64,000 nucleotides of DNA from Amycolatopsis pretoriensis (GCF_900107925.1 NZ_FNUJ01000005.1:124001-188000), one strand, 5' to 3'; positions 32,906 through 41,779 are shown, counted from the stretch's first letter. The notes: generated from the letters alone by a model not told the origin. Numbers and translations are program-made.

Positions 32906-34294
32906 ATGCCCCACTCCCGAAGACTCGCCCTCGGTGCCGTCGTCGGCGCCGCGCTCATCACCGTGCCCCTCACCCTGAACGCCGAAGCGTCGATCCCGCC
33001 GCCCGAGTCCGGCTGGACCACCGTCTTCGCCGACGACTTCACCGGCGGCGCGAACACGCTGCCCGCCGGCTCGAACTGGATCATCGACACCGGGCACGCC
33101 TACCCCGGCGGCCCCGGCAACTGGGGCACCGGCGAGATCCAGAACTACACGTCGAGCACCAGCAACCTGTCGCAGGACGGTGCCGGCAACCTCCGCATCA
33201 CGCCGTTGCGCGACGGCTCCGGCAACTGGACCTCGGCGCGGATCGAAACCCAGCGCACCGACTTCAAGCCGCCCGCCGGCGGTGTCATGCGGATCGAAAG
33301 CCGGATCCAGATGCCGAACGTCACCGGCGCCGCCGCGCTCGGGTACTGGCCCGCGTTCTGGGCCCTCGGCGGTCCCTACCGCGGCAACTGGTGGAACTGG
33401 CCCGCCATCGGCGAGTTCGACATCATGGAGAACGTCAACGGGATCAACTCCGTCTGGGGGGTCCTGCACTGCGGCGTCAACCCCGGCGGCCCGTGCAACG
33501 AGACGACCGGCCTGCCCGCCAACCGCGCGTGCCCGGGCAGCAGCTGCCAGTCGGCCTTCCACACCTACCGCTTCGAATGGGACGCGAGCACCAGCCCGCA
33601 GGTGTTCCGCTGGTTCGTCGACGGCCAGCAGTTCCACTCGGTGAGCCAGAACCAGGTCGATGCCACGACCTGGGCGAACATGACGACCCACCAGGGTTAC
33701 TTCGTGCTGCTGAACGTGGCCATCGGCGGCGCGTTCCCCAACAACAACTCCGGCACCACCACGCCGGGACCGGGGATCGTGCCCGGACGCCCGATGGTCG
33801 TCGACTACGTCACCGTCACCACCCGCGGCGGCGGCGGTGGTGGCACGACGACACCACCGACGACCACGACGCCCGGTGGCGGCACCAGCGCGTACAACAC
33901 CATCCAAGCCGAGTCGTACGGCCAGCAGTCCGGTTCGATCACCGAGACCACCACGGACACCGGCGGCGGCCAGAACCTCGGCGCGCTGGCCAACGGCGAC
34001 TGGGCGCAGTACCCGAACGTCGACTTCGGGAGCAGCGCGGCGACGAACTTCCAGGCCCGCGTCGCGTCCGGGGCGGCGTCCGGCGTCAGCGGGCTCATCG
34101 AGGTGCGGCTCGACAGCCGGTCCAACGCCCCGATCGGCAGCTTCGCCGTCGGCAACACGGGTGGCTGGCAGAGCTGGCGGACCGTCCCGGCGAACATCAG
34201 CGCGGTCACCGGCGTGCACAACGTCTACCTGACGTTCACGAGCGGCCAGCCCGCCGACTTCGTGAACCTCAACTGGTTCAAGTTCGTGCATTGA
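32906..34294 (+). CDS. Secreted GH16 endo-beta-1,3-glucanase with CBM6-like domain
   Basis: A 462-residue exported enzyme. A signal peptide (RRLALGAVVGAALITVPLTLNAEA) leads to a GH16 catalytic domain (about 35-305), with the E-x-D-x-x-E signature in IGEFDIMENVNG giving nucleophile Glu170, Asp172 and acid/base Glu175. A Gly/Thr/Pro linker (TTTPPTTTTPGGG) joins a C-terminal CBM6/CBM35-like module (about 330-462, IQAESYGQQSGS to PADFVNLNWFKFVH). It likely cuts laminarin or fungal beta-1,3-glucan. It sits, unusually, between the halves of a two-component system and is preceded by a CRP-like site and an RBS-sequestering hairpin. Confidence 0.92.
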   Translation: MPHSRRLALGAVVGAALITVPLTLNAEASIPPPESGWTTVFADDFTGGANTLPAGSNWIIDTGHAYPGGPGNWGTGEIQNYTSSTSNLSQDGAGNLRITPLRDGSGNWTSARIETQRTDFKPPAGGVMRIESRIQMPNVTGAAALGYWPAFWALGGPYRGNWWNWPAIGEFDIMENVNGINSVWGVLHCGVNPGGPCNETTGLPANRACPGSSCQSAFHTYRFEWDASTSPQVFRWFVDGQQFHSVSQNQVDATTWANMTTHQGYFVLLNVAIGGAFPNNNSGTTTPGPGIVPGRPMVVDYVTVTTRGGGGGGTTTPPTTTTPGGGTSAYNTIQAESYGQQSGSITETTTDTGGGQNLGALANGDWAQYPNVDFGSSAATNFQARVASGAASGVSGLIEVRLDSRSNAPIGSFAVGNTGGWQSWRTVPANISAVTGVHNVYLTFTSGQPADFVNLNWFKFVH

Positions 34295-34388
34295 GGCAAG
34301 GGACCCGCGGCCCCGGTCGCGGGTCTCCCCACTTCAGGCAGACGGGGGCTGGACATTGCACTCGGCAATGGGCAGGATGCGTTTCACT

Positions 34389-35213
34389 GTGAGTGCTCAC
34401 GATGACACCCGGAAGCTCGTGGTCCTGGCCGTGGACGACGAGCCGAACGGTCTTGACGAACTCGTCCACTGCCTGCGCAACAGCCCGCACGTGGCGAAGG
34501 TGTTCCCGGCGATCGACGCGTCCGAGGCGCTTCGGTTGCTGTCCACCGACGACCCGAGGCTACGCGAACGCAAGGACCGCGGCCTGCCGATCGTCGACGC
34601 CGTCTTCGCGGACATCGATATGCCCGGCCTGTCCGGCATGGAGATGTCGCGCGTGTTCGCCGCGCTGCGGCCGTCGCCCGCGCTGGTGTTCGTCACCGGC
34701 CACGCCGAGGAGGCGGTCAACGCCTTCGACCTCGGCGCGCTCGACTACGTGCTCAAGCCGTACCAGCAGGACCGCCTCGACCGCGCGATCACGCGCGTGA
34801 TCGAGAAGCTCGCCTCGGCCGCCGCGCCCCCGCCCGGCGCCCTGGGCGGCGAGCCGGGCGTGAAGAACGACGACGAGGTCATCCCGGTCGAGCTGGCCGG
34901 CACCACCAAGCTCATCCCGCGCTCCTCGGTCCGCTGGGTCGAGGCGCAGGGCGACTACGCGCGGCTGTTCACCACCGAAGGCAGCCACCTGGTCCGCATC
35001 CCGCTGGCCCAGCTCGAAGAGCGCTGGGAGAAGGCCGGGTTCGTCCGGATCCACCGCTCGTTCCTGGTCGCGCTGCCGCTCATCACCGAGCTGCGCATGG
35101 GCCAGGGTGGCTACCAGGTCGTGATCGGCAACGAGGAGAAGGTGCTGCCGGTCAGCCGGCGGCACACCCGCGCGCTGAAGGACCGGCTGGTCGGTTCGGG
35201 CCGGAACGGCTGA
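34389..35213 (+). CDS. LytTR-family response regulator
   Basis: A 274-residue regulator. The receiver domain (10-130) has VVLAVDDEPNG and the phospho-acceptor Asp75 in FADIDMPGLSG; the LytTR DNA-binding domain (about 168-270) begins VELAGTTKLIPRSSVRWVEAQGDYARLFT. GTG 34389 is preferred; ATG 34377 is possible. Partner of the LytS-type kinase at 30565. It heads a run of transporter genes (small membrane protein, symporter, DUF485, symporter), so it probably switches acetate/carboxylate uptake. Confidence 0.9.
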   Translation: MSAHDDTRKLVVLAVDDEPNGLDELVHCLRNSPHVAKVFPAIDASEALRLLSTDDPRLRERKDRGLPIVDAVFADIDMPGLSGMEMSRVFAALRPSPALVFVTGHAEEAVNAFDLGALDYVLKPYQQDRLDRAITRVIEKLASAAAPPPGALGGEPGVKNDDEVIPVELAGTTKLIPRSSVRWVEAQGDYARLFTTEGSHLVRIPLAQLEERWEKAGFVRIHRSFLVALPLITELRMGQGGYQVVIGNEEKVLPVSRRHTRALKDRLVGSGRNG

Positions 35214-35226
35214 GCCGGGACCGGTC

Positions 35227-35760
35227 ATGACCGACGACTTCTACGAGCGTCTGCCGAACGGCGTGCGAGAGCCCGATCCGACGCTCGGCCGGCGCGTCCG
35301 CCAGCAGCGGCCGCTGCCGCAGCCGACGGACCGCGCCGTCGTCGAGTCGCTGCCGCCCGCGCCGGAGGACGAGCCGCCGCCGAAGCCGGAGCACCACGCG
35401 CGACCCAAGCGCGAGCGCGTGATCCTGGCCGACCCCCGCCGCGGCGCCGGCACCCTGCGGGCCCGCGTCGAGCTGGAAGAGCAGACCAGCTGGGGGAAGC
35501 TGCTCGTCAAGGACCACCTGGTGAAGGTGCAGCTGCGGACGGCGCTGCTGCTGGCCGGGCTCGTCGTCGTCGTGTTCGGCTCGCTGCCGGTGCTGTTCTA
35601 CCTCGTGCCCGGGTTCTCCGAGCTGAGCGTGGTCGGGATCCCGGTGGCCTGGCTGATCCTCGGCGTGCTGCCCTTTCCGTTCTTGTTCGGCGTGGGCATT
35701 TGGTACAACCGGCTGGCCGAACGCAACGAACGCGCGTTCGTGGACATGATCGAAAACTAG
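35227..35760 (+). CDS. Two-helix membrane protein of the symporter operon
   Basis: A 177-residue protein: a disordered, Pro/Arg-rich N-terminus of about 85 residues, then two helices (LLLAGLVVVVFGSLPVLFYLV and IPVAWLILGVLPFPFLFGVGI) and WYNRLAERNERAFVDMIEN. The helix pair and its position before the symporter match DUF485-type companions, and a true DUF485 gene stands in the same position before the second symporter. It likely assembles with or regulates the transporter. Confidence 0.75.
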   Translation: MTDDFYERLPNGVREPDPTLGRRVRQQRPLPQPTDRAVVESLPPAPEDEPPPKPEHHARPKRERVILADPRRGAGTLRARVELEEQTSWGKLLVKDHLVKVQLRTALLLAGLVVVVFGSLPVLFYLVPGFSELSVVGIPVAWLILGVLPFPFLFGVGIWYNRLAERNERAFVDMIEN

Positions 35761-35764
35761 TTTC

Positions 35765-35779
35765 CGCACGACTCGTGCG
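35765..35779. repeat. Short inverted repeat before the first symporter
   Basis: CGCACGA-C-TCGTGCG, a perfect palindrome with a one-base centre, in the 30-base gap before GTG 35791. Could be a small RNA hairpin or a regulator half-site. Confidence 0.35.
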
Positions 35780-35790
35780 AGGATTCCCCC

Positions 35791-37581
35791 GTGCAGCTGA
35801 ACCCGTGGGCGTTGACCGGCATAGTGCTGGTCGCCGTGGTGACGTTCTTCCTCGGTCACCGCTCTTCGCGTTCCGCCACGAGCACGCACGATTTCCTGGT
35901 GGCCCGGCGGACCGTCCGGTCGCGCCGCAACGCCGCCGCGATCTCCGGTGAGTACCTTTCCGCGGCGTCGTTCCTCGGCATCGCCGGGATCGTGCTCAAG
36001 GACGGCGCCGACGCGCTGTGGTTCCCGATCGGCTTCACCGCGGGTTACCTCGCGCTGATGCTCTTCGTCGCGGCCCCGCTGCGCCGGTCCGGCGCGTACA
36101 CGCTGCCCGACTTCGTCGAAATGCGGCTGGGCTCGAAGGGCCTCCGCCGGTTCTCGACGGGGTTCGTGGTCTTCATCGGGATCCTCTACATGGTCCCGCA
36201 GCTGCAGGCCGCGGGCCTGACGCTGGCGACGATCCTCCCGGTGCCGGTGTGGGCGGGCGCGGTCGCGGTGATGGTCGTGGTGGCGTTCAACGTGATCGCC
36301 GGCGGCATGCGCGCGATCACCGTCGTCCAGGCCTTCCAGTACTGGCTCAAGCTGTTCGCGATCGCGGTCCCCGCGTTCGTGCTGTGCATGGTCTTCTTCG
36401 CCGGCGGCGGCCCGGACGGCTTCCGCCCGCTCGGCGCGGCCGCGCCGCCGGTGTTCCCCACCGACACCACGGTGGACGTCCAGACCGACGTCACCCTCAC
36501 CGTCCGCGGCGACACCTACCTCTGGGCCTACGGCCGCACCGACAACGGCCCGGCCGCCGGGCCGACGCACTGGACCCCGCTGGCGCCGCACACGGTTTCC
36601 GAAGGCACGACGCTGAAGTTCCTGGCAGGCACGCCGGTGCCGGCTGTCAGTGACGCGATCGCGGACAACGCGAGCTGGCTGCACCCGGCGTCGGGCAGCC
36701 TCACCGACCTGCTCCAGACGTACTCGCTGATGTTCGCGACGTTCCTGGGCACGATGGGCCTGCCCCACGTGCTGGTCCGCTTCTACACCAACCCCGACGG
36801 CAAGGCCGCGCGCCGCACGACCGTGCACGTCCTGCTGCTGCTCGGCCTGTTCTACCTCTTCCCGACGCTGCTGGGCGCGCTGTCCCGGATGTACGTCCCG
36901 GAGCTGCTGGTCACCGGCAAGACGGACGCCGCGATCCTGCGGTTGCCCTCGGCGATGCTGCCGGGCGTCGGCGGCCAGATCCTCGGCGCGGTCACCGCGG
37001 CCGGCGCGTTCGCCGCGTTCCTCTCCAGCACGTCCGGGCTGCTGGTGAGCGTCGCCGGGGTGGTGTCGACCGACCTGCTGCCCGGGCGCGTCCGCGACTT
37101 CCGCGTCGCGACCGGGCTGGTCGCGCTGTTCCCGATCGCGCTGGCGGTCGCGTTGCGGCCGGAGGACATCTCGCTGTCGATCGGGCTGACGTTCGCGCTC
37201 GCCGCGTCGACGTTCAGCCCGCTGCTGGTGCTGGGCATCTGGTGGCGCAAGCTGTCCTGGCCGGGGGCGCTGGCGGGGATGTTCGTCGGCGGCGGTCTCG
37301 TGGTGGCCGCGCTGGCGGTCAACGTCGTGAGCGGCTACACCGGCGGCTGGGCACCGTGGTTCGTCAACCAGCCGGCGCTGATCACCGTGCCGGCCGCGTT
37401 CGTGACGACGTACTTCGTCAGCCGCGCCACCGGTTACGGACGCCCGGACCACGTCCACGACATCATGCTGCGGCTGCACGCGCCCGATCCGCTCGGTTTC
37501 ATGCGGGACCGGGCGGTCGCACGATTCGGACAAGCCGAAGAAAAGACGCGAATCGCCGGTCGGGGTCGGCACCGCAAGTAA
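35791..37581 (+). CDS. Cation/acetate symporter (SSS family), copy 1
   Basis: A 596-residue sodium:solute symporter of the ActP/MctC type with about 13 helices. Family landmarks: ISGEYLSAASFLGIAGIV in the first helices, GGMRAITVVQAFQYWLK and the long FATFLGTMGLPHVLVRFYTNPDG motif. An insert of about 110 residues (about 205-310) between helices, rich in Thr and Asp, is an extracytoplasmic loop typical of the actinobacterial form. It imports acetate, propionate or pyruvate with a cation. GTG start. Confidence 0.9.
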   Translation: MQLNPWALTGIVLVAVVTFFLGHRSSRSATSTHDFLVARRTVRSRRNAAAISGEYLSAASFLGIAGIVLKDGADALWFPIGFTAGYLALMLFVAAPLRRSGAYTLPDFVEMRLGSKGLRRFSTGFVVFIGILYMVPQLQAAGLTLATILPVPVWAGAVAVMVVVAFNVIAGGMRAITVVQAFQYWLKLFAIAVPAFVLCMVFFAGGGPDGFRPLGAAAPPVFPTDTTVDVQTDVTLTVRGDTYLWAYGRTDNGPAAGPTHWTPLAPHTVSEGTTLKFLAGTPVPAVSDAIADNASWLHPASGSLTDLLQTYSLMFATFLGTMGLPHVLVRFYTNPDGKAARRTTVHVLLLLGLFYLFPTLLGALSRMYVPELLVTGKTDAAILRLPSAMLPGVGGQILGAVTAAGAFAAFLSSTSGLLVSVAGVVSTDLLPGRVRDFRVATGLVALFPIALAVALRPEDISLSIGLTFALAASTFSPLLVLGIWWRKLSWPGALAGMFVGGGLVVAALAVNVVSGYTGGWAPWFVNQPALITVPAAFVTTYFVSRATGYGRPDHVHDIMLRLHAPDPLGFMRDRAVARFGQAEEKTRIAGRGRHRK

Positions 37582-37663
37582 TGCGCTGACAGTCAGTAAG
37601 AAAGTATTACCCGATCGAGGGATTACGAACTACACGGTCGACCCATACGTTCCGTTGGTTTCT

Positions 37664-37681
37664 ACCAGTACGACCAGTACG
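37664..37681. repeat. Tandem 9-bp direct repeat upstream of the DUF485 gene
   Basis: ACCAGTACG occurs twice head to tail (37664-37672, 37673-37681), 25 bases before the DUF485 start. A natural candidate binding site for the local LytTR regulator or another activator. Confidence 0.4.
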
Positions 37682-37705
37682 AAAAACGGAAGGTGGAGAT
37701 CCGCC

Positions 37706-38056
37706 GTGAGCAGCACCGAACACGACGTCGGTGGCGCGGAGCCGCAGACCGACTGGGAAAGCATCCAGGGGAGTCCTGAATTCACGGACCTGCGCCGCCG
37801 GTTGCGGGTGGTCGTGTTCCCGATGACCGCGCTGTTCCTGCTCTGGTACCTGCTGTACGTGTTCCTCGCCGACTACGCGCACGGCTTCATGAGCACGAAG
37901 CTCTTCGGCAACATCAACGTCGGCCTGGTCTTCGGCCTCCTGCAGTTCGTGTCGACGTTCGTCATCACGGGCCTTTACGTGCGCTACGCCAACCGGAAGC
38001 TCGATCCGGTCGCCGACGGAATCCGCGCCCGGATCGAAGGGGAGCCGGTCGAATGA
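37706..38056 (+). CDS. DUF485 membrane protein
   Basis: A 116-residue two-helix inner-membrane protein (VVVFPMTALFLLWYLLYVFLA and LVFGLLQFVSTFVITGLYV) with the DUF485 hallmark FGNINVGLVFGLLQF. It nearly always precedes and overlaps an actP-like symporter gene, as here (ATGA). It probably helps assembly or control of the transporter. GTG 37706 start with AGGTGGAG upstream. Confidence 0.88.
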   Translation: MSSTEHDVGGAEPQTDWESIQGSPEFTDLRRRLRVVVFPMTALFLLWYLLYVFLADYAHGFMSTKLFGNINVGLVFGLLQFVSTFVITGLYVRYANRKLDPVADGIRARIEGEPVE

Positions 38057-39681
38057 CACTCGCGGCGGGTGTGGAAGGCAGCAACTCCACCCTCAACATC
38101 ATCATCTTCCTCGTCTTCGTCGCGATCACGCTGGTGATCGTGTTCCGGGCCAGCCGGAACACGAAAACGGCGTCGGACTACTACGCCGCCGGGCGCGCGT
38201 TCACCGGTCCGCAGAACGGCATCGCGATTTCCGGCGACTACCTTTCCGCGGCGTCGTTCCTCGGCATCGCGGGCGCGATCGCCGTCAACGGCTACGACGG
38301 TTTCCTCTATTCGATCGGCTTCCTGGTCGCGTGGCTCGTCGCGCTGCTGCTGGTCGCGGAACTGCTGCGCAACACCGGCAAGTTCACGATGGGCGACGTG
38401 CTGGCGTTCCGGATGAAGCAGACGCCGGTGCGCGCGGCCGCGGCCGTTTCGACGCTGGCCGTGTCGTTCTTCTACCTGCTCGCGCAGATGGCGGGCGCCG
38501 GCGGCCTGGTCAACCTGCTGCTCGGCATTTCCGGCGAGGCCGGGCAGGACATCGTGATCGCCGTCGTCGGCGTGATCATGATCCTGTACGTCCTGATCGG
38601 CGGTATGAAGGGCACCACCTGGGTGCAGATCATCAAGGCCGCGCTGCTGATCGTCGGCGCGTTCGCGATGACGCTGTGGGTGCTCGGCAAGTACGGTTTC
38701 AACCTGTCCGACCTGTTCCAGGCGGCCGTCGACAAGGGCGGCAAGGGCGGTGCGGCGCTGCTCGACCCGGGCAAGCAGTACGGCAAGACGGGCACGACGA
38801 AGCTCGACTTCCTGTCGCTCGGCATCGCGCTGGTCCTCGGCACGGCCGGCCTGCCGCACGTCCTGATGCGCTTCTACACGGTGCCGACCGCGCGCGACGC
38901 CCGTCGCTCGGTGGTCTGGGCCATCGTGCTGATCGGCGTGTTCTACCTGTTCACGCTGGTGCTGGGTTACGGCGCGGGCGCAATCGTCGGGCCGGACAAG
39001 ATCTCGAAGGCGCCGGGGACGACGAACTCGGCGGCCCCGCTGCTGGCTCTGGAGCTGGGCGGCCCGGTGCTGCTCGGGTTCATCTCCGCGGTCGCGTTCG
39101 CGACGATCCTCGCGGTGGTCGCCGGCCTGACGATCACGGCGTCGGCGTCCTTCGCGCACGACGTCTACGCGAACGTGATCAAGAAGGGGCAGATCTCCAC
39201 CGGCGGCGAGGTCCGCGTCGCCCGGATCACCGCGCTGGTGATCGGCGCGCTGGCCATCGCGGGCGGCATCCTGGCGAAGAGCCAGAACGTGGCGTTCCTG
39301 GTCGCGCTGGCGTTCGCGGTGGCGGCGTCGGCGAACCTGCCGACGATCCTGTATTCGCTGTTCTGGAAGCGGTTCAACACCCAGGGCGCGCTGTGGTCGA
39401 TCTACGGCGGCCTGCTGGTCACGATCGTGCTGATCGTCTTCTCGCCCGCGGTTTCGGGCAAGCCGGTGGACGCCAAGACGGGCAAGAGCGCGTCGATGAT
39501 CCAGGGCGTCGACTTCCACTGGTTCCCGCTCGACAACCCGGGTCTCGTCTCGATCCCGGCCGCGTTCCTGCTCGGCTGGCTCGGCACGGTCCTGTCGAAG
39601 GAGCGCAACCCCGCGAAGTACGCGGAGATGGAGGTGCGCGCGCTGACGGGCGTGGGTGCCGAGAAGGCCGTCCGGCACTGA
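38053..39681 (+). CDS. Cation/acetate symporter (SSS family), copy 2
   Basis: A 542-residue ActP/MctC-like symporter. It shares ISGDYLSAASFLGIAGAI and GTAGLPHVLMRFYTVPTARDARRS with copy 1 and lacks the long loop insert, so the two are old paralogues with different substrates or affinities. Translationally coupled to DUF485 upstream. Transport of acetate or related monocarboxylates is expected from the family. Confidence 0.92.
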   Translation: MTLAAGVEGSNSTLNIIIFLVFVAITLVIVFRASRNTKTASDYYAAGRAFTGPQNGIAISGDYLSAASFLGIAGAIAVNGYDGFLYSIGFLVAWLVALLLVAELLRNTGKFTMGDVLAFRMKQTPVRAAAAVSTLAVSFFYLLAQMAGAGGLVNLLLGISGEAGQDIVIAVVGVIMILYVLIGGMKGTTWVQIIKAALLIVGAFAMTLWVLGKYGFNLSDLFQAAVDKGGKGGAALLDPGKQYGKTGTTKLDFLSLGIALVLGTAGLPHVLMRFYTVPTARDARRSVVWAIVLIGVFYLFTLVLGYGAGAIVGPDKISKAPGTTNSAAPLLALELGGPVLLGFISAVAFATILAVVAGLTITASASFAHDVYANVIKKGQISTGGEVRVARITALVIGALAIAGGILAKSQNVAFLVALAFAVAASANLPTILYSLFWKRFNTQGALWSIYGGLLVTIVLIVFSPAVSGKPVDAKTGKSASMIQGVDFHWFPLDNPGLVSIPAAFLLGWLGTVLSKERNPAKYAEMEVRALTGVGAEKAVRH

Positions 39682-39733
39682 CGCTGTGCGGGGGCGTCTA
39701 CCTCACGCGCGGGCAACGCCCCCGCATGGCAGC

Positions 39734-40093
39734 ATGGAGATCGTGGTGAGCCCTGCTGAACTGCCGACCGCCGAGGTCCGCGACCTGCCCAAGGACGGCC
39801 TCGTGCTGCTCGACGTCCGCGAAGACGACGAGTGGGCCGCCGGCCACGCGCCCGGCGCGGTGCACATCCCGATGGGGGAGCTGCCCGCCCGCGTCGGCGA
39901 GCTGGCCGACCTGCCCGAGGACCAGCCGATCCACGTGATCTGCCGCAGCGGCGGCCGGTCCGCGCGGGCGGCCGCGTGGCTGAACCAGAGCGGCTGGGAC
40001 GCGGTGAACGTCGCCGGCGGCATGGGCGCGTGGCAGCGCGAAGGTCGGCCGATGGTCGGCGAGCACCCCGGCATCGACCCCGAAGTGATCTAG
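39734..40093 (+). CDS. Rhodanese-like protein
   Basis: A 119-residue single rhodanese domain with the active-site loop VICRSGGRSARAA (Cys nucleophile) and the N-terminal LLDVREDDEWAAGHAPGAVHIP. It moves sulfane sulfur or acts in sulfur relay. ATG 39734 is chosen; GTG 39743 and the longer frame to 39656 are less likely. Two bases separate its stop from the next start. Confidence 0.88.
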   Translation: MEIVVSPAELPTAEVRDLPKDGLVLLDVREDDEWAAGHAPGAVHIPMGELPARVGELADLPEDQPIHVICRSGGRSARAAAWLNQSGWDAVNVAGGMGAWQREGRPMVGEHPGIDPEVI

Positions 40094-40095
40094 CC

Positions 40096-41109
40096 TTGCA
40101 GCCGCCTCCGCCTGGGTACTGGCCGCGTCAGGTGCCGCCGCCTTCGGCGCAGCAGCTGCAGGGCCGGACGCTGGCCGCCCAGCCGGAGCCGTACCCGTAC
40201 CACCGCCGTCCGACGCACCGGCCGAAGCTGCGCTGGGTGGCGACCCCGCCGCCGGGCGCGTGGCCGCGTCGCCGAGTGACTCCGCCCGAGCGGTACTACG
40301 GGCCGCCGTCGTACCCGGTCCCGCCGCGCTGGGGCTTCCCGAACCTGGTCTGGCGCCGCCCGACGTCGGTGCCCGGCACGGCGTCCGACGGGGTCCGCCC
40401 GATCGACCGGGTACCGGTGCTCAGCCGCAGCTTGACCGGCATCCTGTTCGCGTTCGCCGTCCTGGCCGTGGTCGCCGCGGGCGCTGAGGTCTGGCGGTAC
40501 GTGCTGCTCGTCCAAGGCCGAGAATCCGCGCTGAACCGCTCGGTGGTGGCGTTTTCCGACGGCTTCGTGCTGACCGCCGGCCTGCTGGCCTCGATCCTCG
40601 CGCTGCTGCCCGCAGGGCTGTCGCTCTGGTGGCTGCTGGTCGCCCGCCGCGCGGCGGCGGACGTCTCGGGCGACGACCCGCCGCGGCCGGTGTGGCAGGT
40701 GCTCGTCGGCGTCCTCGTGCCGGTGGCGAACCTGCCGATGGCGCTGTCCATCGCCGGCGAGCTGGAGCACGCGGTGCTGGGCCGCCCCCGCGACGTCCGG
40801 CCGAAGCCGTCGCGGCAGCTGCTCGTGTGGTGGGGCGCCTGGCTGCTGAACTGGGTCCTGCTCGGCGTGACGATCGCCTGGCGGTTCCGCGACGACGTCC
40901 AGGCGATGGCCGACAGCGTCGTCCTGGTCGCGCTGACCGACCTGGCCGCGGCGTTCCTGGCCGTGCTGACCGCGCTTGTCGTGCGGCGTTTTTCGGCTCT
41001 GCTGGCGCCGTCGGACGCGCGGGCCGTGCGCTCGATGCGCGTGCTGAAGGTGACGGACGCCCCGGAGCCCGAGCTGCGCACCGCACGCCCCGCCGGCGCG
41101 GCGCGCTAG
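40096..41109 (+). CDS. DUF4328 membrane protein
   Basis: A 337-residue membrane protein: an N-terminal Pro/Tyr/Arg-rich cytoplasmic stretch of about 95 residues (PPPPGYWPRQVPPPSAQQLQ) then about six helices with the DUF4328 features (VAFSDGFVLTAGLLASILALL, LLVWWGAWLLNWVLLGVTIAWRF). Role unknown. TTG 40096 is the likely start, two bases after the rhodanese stop. The TAG stop shares CTAG with the convergent TetR gene. Confidence 0.78.
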   Translation: MQPPPPGYWPRQVPPPSAQQLQGRTLAAQPEPYPYHRRPTHRPKLRWVATPPPGAWPRRRVTPPERYYGPPSYPVPPRWGFPNLVWRRPTSVPGTASDGVRPIDRVPVLSRSLTGILFAFAVLAVVAAGAEVWRYVLLVQGRESALNRSVVAFSDGFVLTAGLLASILALLPAGLSLWWLLVARRAAADVSGDDPPRPVWQVLVGVLVPVANLPMALSIAGELEHAVLGRPRDVRPKPSRQLLVWWGAWLLNWVLLGVTIAWRFRDDVQAMADSVVLVALTDLAAAFLAVLTALVVRRFSALLAPSDARAVRSMRVLKVTDAPEPELRTARPAGAAR

Positions 41110-41702
41110 TACCCGCCCAACGCCGGTTCCAGCTGGTCGAAGGCCGCTTCCGCGGCCGGCCACAGCGCGTCGACGATCCTGTTCTTCGGCTGGTCGTCGA
41201 GGATCCGGTCGAAGACGTCCTGGAAGAGCACGCGCAGGAGCGTCGCGAGGTGCGCGGCGGCGAGCCGCGGCTTGAGGCCGTCGTCGGGGTGCCGCCGGGT
41301 CAGCAGCTCGGTCAGGGTCGCTTCGCGCTCGCGGTGCAGCTCGTGCAGCGCGTTCGTCAGGATCGGGCTCTGCCGGATCATGCGGGCGAAACCCTGGCCG
41401 GAGAAGCCGACCAGGGCGTGCTGGGCGTCAAGGGCCTCGAAGTAGAGCTCGCGCGTGTCGTCGAAGACGCTGTCGTGGATCAGCGACGTCGGCCAGGACG
41501 TGAAGTCCGCGCGGATGTCGAAGACCAGATCTTCCTTGCGCGGGAAGTGGTTGGTCACGGTCATCTTGGCGACGCGCGCCTCGGCGGCGATCTCCGCGAT
41601 CGTCACGTCCTCGAAGCCTTCCTGAATGAACAGCTTCGTCGCGACGTCCGAGATGTTCTTCCTGGTCTCGTGCTTCTTCTGGGCCCGGAGTCCCTCGCTC
41701 AT
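41106..41702 (-). CDS. TetR-family repressor
   Basis: A 198-residue regulator. The TetR helix-turn-helix is at about residues 12-58 (TRKNISDVATKLFIQEGFEDVTIAEIAAEARVAKMTVTNHF), the rest is ligand-binding helices. It is divergent from a DHA2 exporter/mycothiol-amidase operon; three near-identical palindromic sites (TGGGTCGGACCCA type) fill the gap. It most likely represses the operon and itself, and responds to a drug or thiol-reactive compound. Confidence 0.92.
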   Translation of the reverse strand: MSEGLRAQKKHETRKNISDVATKLFIQEGFEDVTIAEIAAEARVAKMTVTNHFPRKEDLVFDIRADFTSWPTSLIHDSVFDDTRELYFEALDAQHALVGFSGQGFARMIRQSPILTNALHELHREREATLTELLTRRHPDDGLKPRLAAAHLATLLRVLFQDVFDRILDDQPKNRIVDALWPAAEAAFDQLEPALGGY

Positions 41703-41715
41703 GGCGTCACCCTAC

Positions 41716-41728
41716 TGGGTCGGACCCA
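41716..41728. promoter_or_regulatory. TetR operator candidate 1
   Basis: TGGGTC-G-GACCCA, a perfect 13-bp palindrome starting 14 bases from the tetR start codon. Confidence 0.65.
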
Positions 41729-41737
41729 ATATTGTGC

Positions 41738-41767
41738 TTGACCCAGTAAGTGGGTCGGACCTAATCT
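41738..41767 (+). promoter_or_regulatory. Housekeeping-type promoter of the exporter operon
   Basis: TTGACC (41738-41743) and TAATCT (41762-41767) with an 18-base spacer. Operator 2 overlaps the spacer and -10, so binding would block RNA polymerase. Confidence 0.6.
41751..41763. promoter_or_regulatory. TetR operator candidate 2
   Basis: TGGGTC-G-GACCTA, one base different from operator 1, 35 bases from it centre to centre, lying on the -10 element. A reversed half (GACCCA, 41740-41745) adds a further inverted pair. Confidence 0.65.
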
Positions 41768-41768
41768 G

Positions 41769-41779
41769 AGGTTCGACCT
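41769..41779. promoter_or_regulatory. TetR operator candidate 3
   Basis: AGGT-TCG-ACCT followed by AATCT, 17 bases from operator 2. Same GACCTAATCT extension as operator 2. Confidence 0.5.

Noticed and set aside
35152..37572. Minus-strand frame of 806 residues
   Set aside because: Shadow of the first symporter gene; highly charged repetitive translation.
37984..39678. Minus-strand frame of 564 residues
   Set aside because: Shadow of the second symporter gene, which has clear family motifs.
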